From the NCBI RefSeq assembly GCF_000247695.1, contig NW_004624843.1, positions 5,424,604 to 5,488,603 on the forward strand: 64,000 nt of DNA, read 5' to 3'. The first letter of the stretch is position 1. Each line of letters begins with the position of its first letter. The position numbers and the translations under genes were made by a program. Source of the stretch: Heterocephalus glaber (Eukaryota; Chordata; Mammalia; Rodentia; Bathyergidae). The notes under the pieces are model-generated. The model was not told where the DNA came from, did not search any database, and saw only the letters and a list, made by a program, of their open reading frames with translations. Positions 59,306-64,000 of this stretch are shown here, piece by piece.

Positions 59306-60178
59306 TTTTAGCCAGAATTTTAAAAGCTTAGTCTGATTATAGTAGTTGTTACAAGATGTTAACATTTTATATAGTTAATCTCTTATTAGAATTTGAGTAA
59401 CATTTAAAATATAATTATATAAATTAAATATAGTTATTTTGGTTGATTTTATGAAAATAGTGTGCATTTTAAGCTCAGATATAAAGCCCATAAAGATCAG
59501 CCTTAATAAGCTATCTTGCTTACCTAATTTTTTTAGTGTCATGAGTAGTTTTATTAGCTATTGGTAAGAGGACAACAGAATTAGAGGGTGTCGTTTTAGT
59601 AAAGTAGAGCTCACAGCTGGATATAGTTGGAGTTGGGGGTGTGGAGGACAGTGAGTCATCCATTCTGGGGCTGAACTTAGGAAACTCAGTAAGAGGGAAC
59701 TTGAGCCAGGTGCCTAGAAGGATAGATTCCTATCACAGTGCATACTTAGACTGCTTAGAAATGATAGTAGTAGACAGGACTCTGGAATTCAACATTTGAT
59801 CTTGAAGACTCCTTTTGAATAATGACTCTAGGTTTACACTTCAGCAATCTAGGTATAAAATTCCGTAGTTCCCATAGATGGTAGTAAATGTATTTAGTTG
59901 TTTGTGTATAAGTAGGGGTGGGGAGTATGAGAATAATTTCTTTTATGAGTATCTTATAAGATGCTACCTGTGTTTGTCATCTTAATGCTTTACCTTTTGT
60001 AGTTTGGTTTTTTAGGTCACTGACTCTAGCAAATTGGGCCTCAGTTATAGGAATATTTCATTTCGGCCTCAATTCTTTTGTGTATGTCTCACAGAGTAAG
60101 CAATCAAGAATAGAAAAATTCTCATTCCTTTTAAGAAAAATACTGTAAGTAGGATCTGTGTTCTTAGGTAGTCTTTTT

Positions 60179-60261
60179 TTTTTTTTTGGTACTGGGGATT
60201 GAACTTGGGTCCTTGTGCTTGTGCAGCAGGCGCCGAAACCACTGCTAAATCCCCGGCCCTA
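60179..60261 (-). repeat. ID SINE with a 3-base deletion
   Basis: accactgctaaatcc lacks the usual gag. Flanks ttaggtagtcttttt on both sides. Confidence 0.94.
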
Positions 60262-61134
60262 TTAGGTAGTCTTTTTCTTTTGGAAAGTAGATGCAATATA
60301 TAGTATGCTGGAGTAGACTTAGGAGTGTCCCCGGGGGATATTCTATGGAAATAAAAACTCTCTAGGGAAAATTAAGAGATGAGAAAAAAGGGGAAAGAGA
60401 CTAAGCCTATAATTGTGGAAAAGCAGCAGAAGATAGAGTTGGAATCTATTTCTGCTTTGCTGTAGTTTTTGTTTCTTCTGTCCAAGTTTTAATTTCCCCT
60501 TAATGTATAAAATTAGGATACTAGGCCATATAGAAATCTGTAACATAATCTGTTCATGCTGTAGTTCCATGGCTTTTTGTTGGAGTCAAAATTACAAATG
60601 AGAAGTTGGCTTTAGTAAGTAGGCATGATGAATTTGATACTATAAATTGACACGGGGAGCTTGTCTTATCCATAAGGAGTGATTTCATGGAAGAAAGAAA
60701 ATGCTTTAAGATCTGCCACAGAGAAGGCATAAACTTCAGTGTGGAAAGATATCTAGTGCTGTCAGTCTCAGCTAGGAGTAGGCCACATGAGTGGCTATAT
60801 CAGCATTAATCAGATACCTAAAGCTTATTAAAAGTGCATACTTTGAGTGAGGTGGCCTTTCAAGGTACTTTGTTTTAAATTTATCACCTAAAGCTTTTAG
60901 AGCATGTTGAGTGGCTCAGTACTTGATGAAGGTAGGTACTGTTGTCACTTAGTAATGATTACATAAACTCTTGAGTTCTGAACTTCATTCATTTTCTTAA
61001 TTTTTTTCTCTTCAGTAGGTTGATTGATTTGAATTTGCTCTCAGTTGTAGTTTTCGTCTCTGTTTCCTATCCATGATTTTATTTTCCACATACTGAGTCA
61101 TAAAACTTTTCTAAGGTTTGTGTCCTCATCTCAG

Positions 61135-61352
61135 ATGGCCCTCGTTCTGCAGGCTGGCGGGAACACATGGAACGACGTCGGAGGTTTGAGTTTGACTTTC
61201 GAGATCGGGATGATGAGCGGGGCTACCGACGGGTGCGCTCTGGCAGTGGAAGCATAGATGACGACAGGGATAGCTTGCCTGAATGGTGCTTAGAGGATGC
61301 TGAAGAAGAAATGGGCACATTTGACTCATCTGGTGCATTCCTTTCTCTTAAA
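61135..61352 (+). CDS. GIGYF2: GIGYF2 coding exon with LPEW...FDSSG segment
   Basis: Encodes Asp (split), then GPRSAGWREHMERRRRFEFD and on through DSLPEWCLEDAEEEMGTFDS and SGAFLSLK. The acceptor is atctcag at 61134 and the donor gtaaga at 61353. The basic/acidic RRRRFEFDFRDRDDERGYRR run precedes the conserved LPEW...FDSSGAF motif. That kind of W plus FDx element is associated in GIGYF proteins with binding the DDX6/Me31B helicase; this assignment is from general family knowledge and is not provable here. Entry phase 1, exit phase 0. The exon appears fully conserved relative to the human protein. Confidence 0.97.
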
Positions 61353-61444
61353 GTAAGAGATTTAGTTTAAATGCCATGATAGGCACTGACCTTGTACCAA
61401 AGCCAAATATGTGGTTGACATTTGATTCTACTTTCTTGCTACAG

Positions 61445-61607
61445 AAAGTACAGAAAGAACCTATTCCTGAAGAGCAGGAGATGGACTTCCGGCCAGTGGA
61501 GGAAGGGGAGGAATGCTCTGATTCTGAGGGTAGCCATAATGAAGAGGCCAAAGAACCTGATAAGACAAACAAGAAAGAGGGAGAGAAAACAGGTAGAGTA
61601 GGAGTTG
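61445..61607 (+). CDS. GIGYF2: GIGYF2 coding exon (acidic KVQKEP...)
   Basis: Encodes 54 residues beginning KVQKEPIPEEQEMDFRPVEE and including GEECSDSEGSHNEEAKEPDK, ending EGEKTGRVGV, then one base of Glu. The acceptor is gctacag at 61444 and the donor gtaagg at 61608. The preceding intron is only 92 bp. Human has EKTDRVGV where this copy has EKTGRVGV. The rest is nearly identical (PVDEGEE to PVEEGEE). The segment is acidic and predicted disordered from composition. Phases 0 in, 1 out. Confidence 0.96.
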
Positions 61608-61690
61608 GTAAGGTCCACTATGTCTTTTACCTTCCCCCTCTATCAAACCAAAACTTTTCTAAATTTATTTAAGATTATTTTGTGTTGCAG

Positions 61691-61879
61691 AAACTAGTGA
61701 GGAAACACCCCTTACTTCATCATCATCTGGTAGACCAGGTACTCCTTCAGACCATCAGCCTCAGGAAGCAGCACAGTTTGAAAGAAAAGATGAACCCCAA
61801 ACTGAACAAATGGAAAAAACTGAAGAGGAGAATCGGGTGGAAAGTAGTCTGTCAACCAAGGTCCCCAACAGAGTGGAGG
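61691..61879 (+). CDS. GIGYF2: GIGYF2 coding exon (Ser/Glu-rich linker)
   Basis: Last visible GIGYF2 exon. It completes Glu and encodes TSEETPLTSSSSGRPGTPSD, then HQPQEAAQFERKDEPQTEQM and on to STKVPNRVE plus one base, with a gtatgt donor at 61880. The acceptor is tgttgcag at 61690 and the preceding intron is only 83 bp. This linker is the least conserved part seen (PQTSSSSARP to PLTSSSSGRP, EETRMENSLPAKVPSR to EENRVESSLSTKVPNR). The 3' edge is not certain: ending at the gtatgt site gives two residues (VE) after NR that I do not recall in the human protein, where SR is followed by GDEM. A weak gtggag donor at 61873 would remove them. The GYF domain follows in exons beyond the window. Confidence 0.9.
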
Positions 61880-62348
61880 GTATGTATTTGTGAATGTAGA
61901 CAAGCCAAAGTAAAATTCTAGATTCTGTGGAGGCAATGTTCACGCATATGCTAGGCTTCTGTTTATGTCTCCTAGAATTGCTATAGGCATGAATTACTGG
62001 GGTAGCTCATTTTACTAGTAAACCCAATCAATGCTTCCCACATATGTTTCCATCTTAGAATTCACCAGAATAGAATTAGAATCTTGAAAGTTGGGTTTAT
62101 GATCCTCTGCATTTGTTTGATTCCCAGGCAGTTAAGCTTTCTTTCTTCTAATGGTTATTTGCATGCCCAACTTCACATCAAAATGTTACTGTTCCAAAAA
62201 GACTACATGGAGGAATCTAGAAGTCCATTACCTTTGCTAGAAAATAAGCTTGTAGCACATTCTCTAATATTACTGCTCATACACATTTTTAGGGAATTTC
62301 AGTATTTATTTCTATAATTCTTATATATATTAAAAATAATATTACATA

Positions 62349-62432
62349 GGGCCGGGGATTTAGTTCACTGGCACCATACCTGTCTTGTAAGCGCAAGGTC
62401 CTGAGTTTGATCCCCGGTACCCCCCCCCCCCC
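62349..62432 (+). repeat. ID SINE with poly-C tail
   Basis: ggccggggatttagttcac through gatccccggta followed by thirteen C (62420-62432) where A's are usual. Confidence 0.93.
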
Positions 62433-62751
62433 AAATAATAATAACAATGAACAGTAATAATATCACATAATGCCTGATGTTGAAGAGTTGTTTGAATCAT
62501 TTACCATGAAAGTTCATATCCTTAACAAGGTTGACCATCTGCTTCCTTCCATACAGTTTTAATGCTAGGCTCTTTATCTCCTTAGCCTCAAAGCCCCTGG
62601 GTCCTGATTACTGCCCTGTTCTCTGTGTCATGCTTTTCTCTTCCTGAAACCTCCTTCAGTCCACATTCCAAGCTAGATTGTTGTTTTCTTCTGTTTCTTG
62701 AATAATTAATAGTTTCTTACACAAGATTACAGTTTTATAAAGATCTGTTAC

Positions 62752-62845
62752 GGGTCGGGGATTTATTTAGCTCAGTGGTTCCGGCACCTGCCTTGCAAGC
62801 GCAAGGTTCCGAGTTCGATCCCCGGTACCGAAAAAAAGAAAAAAA
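62752..62845 (+). repeat. ID SINE with duplicated ttta in A box
   Basis: gtcggggatttatttagctcag: a 4-base duplication. Flanks aaagatctgttac and aaagatccgttac. Confidence 0.94.
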
Positions 62846-64000
62846 AAAGATCCGTTACATTTTTTTCTCAATAGTCTAATACTTTGAGAGTTTGAACTAA
62901 GACTTTCAGCTTTTTGTCTAGTAGAAAGCTGTTGAGTAAATGAATTCAACAAGTATTTGAATCTATCCAAATCAGGTGTTGTGGACCTGTACCTTTTGAG
63001 ACCATTTTGAATCATATTAGTTATTTTGGAGTTATATGCCCCAGGATTACTTGTAGTTCACTTTCTTGAATGGATATGCCTGTGGGTCTTATTCTGGGAG
63101 ACTTTAGGGTTGCGTCCAGACATGTATATGTAAATCTTCATAGATGGGGATTAAAGGTTAACATTTCAGATTTATAGTTTATAGGGAATTAAATCATGTG
63201 TATATTAATAAAAGGGCAAAAAAATGATAGGATCCCACTATTGGTAGATTCTTGGGATTCAAGCAGGTCATTTTTGAACATATCTTAGAGTAATAAGCGG
63301 AATTTGAAGGTGTAGGTGTAGTTAGATGAATTGGGAGAGGACATTGCAGTACCAAGGAGCAATGAAAGCTAAAGTGAAGATGTGGGGTGGGTTGAGGTGG
63401 GGGCAGGAATCACCTTCTGTTTTTACTTAGATGTGGTCTCAGGTGTGAAAAGGAGGCTGGTGGGAAACACAGTTGGAACTTAGATTCAGTGGCTGTATGT
63501 AGCATCTCTTCTTGTGATGAATGTGACTTGTAGTATTCCTGAGCAGTACACCTGTAAAGGGAAGGCTGTAGCAGATGAGGTTTCAGAGTCAAAATTAACA
63601 GGACTTAGTCATTGAGAGAGAAGTCAAAGTTGATGGAGGTCCCTGAGAGGATTATGGTGCCATTCACAAGAAAAGAGAATGGAAATTGAGGGGCATATTT
63701 GAAAGAAAAAAGAATAAATTCAATTTTGAACACTCTGATGTGTTAATGAGAAGTAGAAATGACCAGAGAGTAGTTGTGAATGAGGTAATAGTTTAGGGGC
63801 CAGAAAAAGAATTTTGAAAATTACTGACACTTGGGTAGGGGTGAGAAGAAAAGTGAATTGAGAACAGAACCTTTTGGTGATTCCTAGTTTTAGGAGTAGA
63901 TAAAGGAAGAGAACCAGAGAAAAATCTTTAGTAACATGAGTAGTCAGGAGAGTAGAGTGCAGGGAAACTGAGGAAGAGAACAATTCAGCATAGAACTGGG

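Larger units (their letters stand above)
57016..61134 (+). other. GIGYF2 intron
   Basis: 4.1-kb intron. 57016-58555 and 59325-60160 and 60280-61134 show no gene or nameable repeat. The middle carries a dense B1/ID cluster (58559-59321) that creates a spurious 215-codon open frame. Confidence 0.75.
61880..64000 (+). other. GIGYF2 intron (start)
   Basis: Intron following the last visible exon; it runs off the window. Two plus-strand IDs (62349-62432 and 62752-62845) are the only repeats I recognise. 62860-64000 shows no further feature. Confidence 0.75.

Overview
The window is mammalian nuclear DNA, almost certainly from a rodent. It is AT-rich intronic sequence studded with 7SL-derived B1 SINEs, many with the internal 'tgtagcccaggctggcc' duplication, and with very many short tRNA-derived ID-like SINEs (sense start gccggggatttagctcagtgg, end gatccccggtacc plus an A-tail). 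The GGTACC-ending ID subfamily makes me think of a castorimorph rodent (beaver, kangaroo rat or gopher), but that is a weak inference. A run of 135 N at 20642-20776 is an assembly gap.

Two protein-coding genes are supported. GIGYF2 runs on the + strand through the whole window. Nine consecutive internal coding exons are visible (5921-6050, 7167-7307, 24613-24724, 30458-30569, 31532-31572, 56836-57015, 61135-61352, 61445-61607, 61691-61879), with matching phases. They cover about residue 14 to about residue 428 of the protein: the 4EHP-binding N-terminus, the RG-rich stretch and the acidic LPEW...FDSSG segment. The start exon lies upstream of the window, and the GYF domain and Q/E-rich C-terminus lie downstream. 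KCNJ13 (Kir7.1 inward-rectifier K+ channel) lies on the - strand inside the 25-kb GIGYF2 intron at 31573-56835. Its two coding exons (40417-40892 and 37403-38025) join to a complete 360-residue protein. A TATA/CCAAT/E-box cluster followed by a strong donor at about 46539-46772 is a plausible promoter and non-coding first exon.

Layout: 1-5920 is a GIGYF2 intron rich in B1. 6051-24612 holds exons 1-2 of those visible and a large intron containing a minus-strand L1 (12224-18113) nested in a plus-strand L1 fragment, a U2 snRNA fragment, SINE clusters and two pogo/Tigger-like TA-flanked elements. 24613-31572 holds three exons. 31573-56835 is the intron hosting KCNJ13, an imperfect inverted repeat, a roughly 450-bp intronic duplication, a 30-nt U6 fragment with target-site duplications and a candidate poison exon. 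56836-64000 holds the last four visible exons and the start of the next intron.

No prokaryotic-type system is present, and nearly all other open reading frames fall in SINE/L1 sequence or random intron. The most unusual signals are structural: SINEs repeatedly inserted at the same target site, tailless snRNA fragments with clean target-site duplications, an exact 98-bp tandem duplication, an alternative acceptor that would insert 15 residues into the 4EHP-binding region of GIGYF2, and the possible poison exon.
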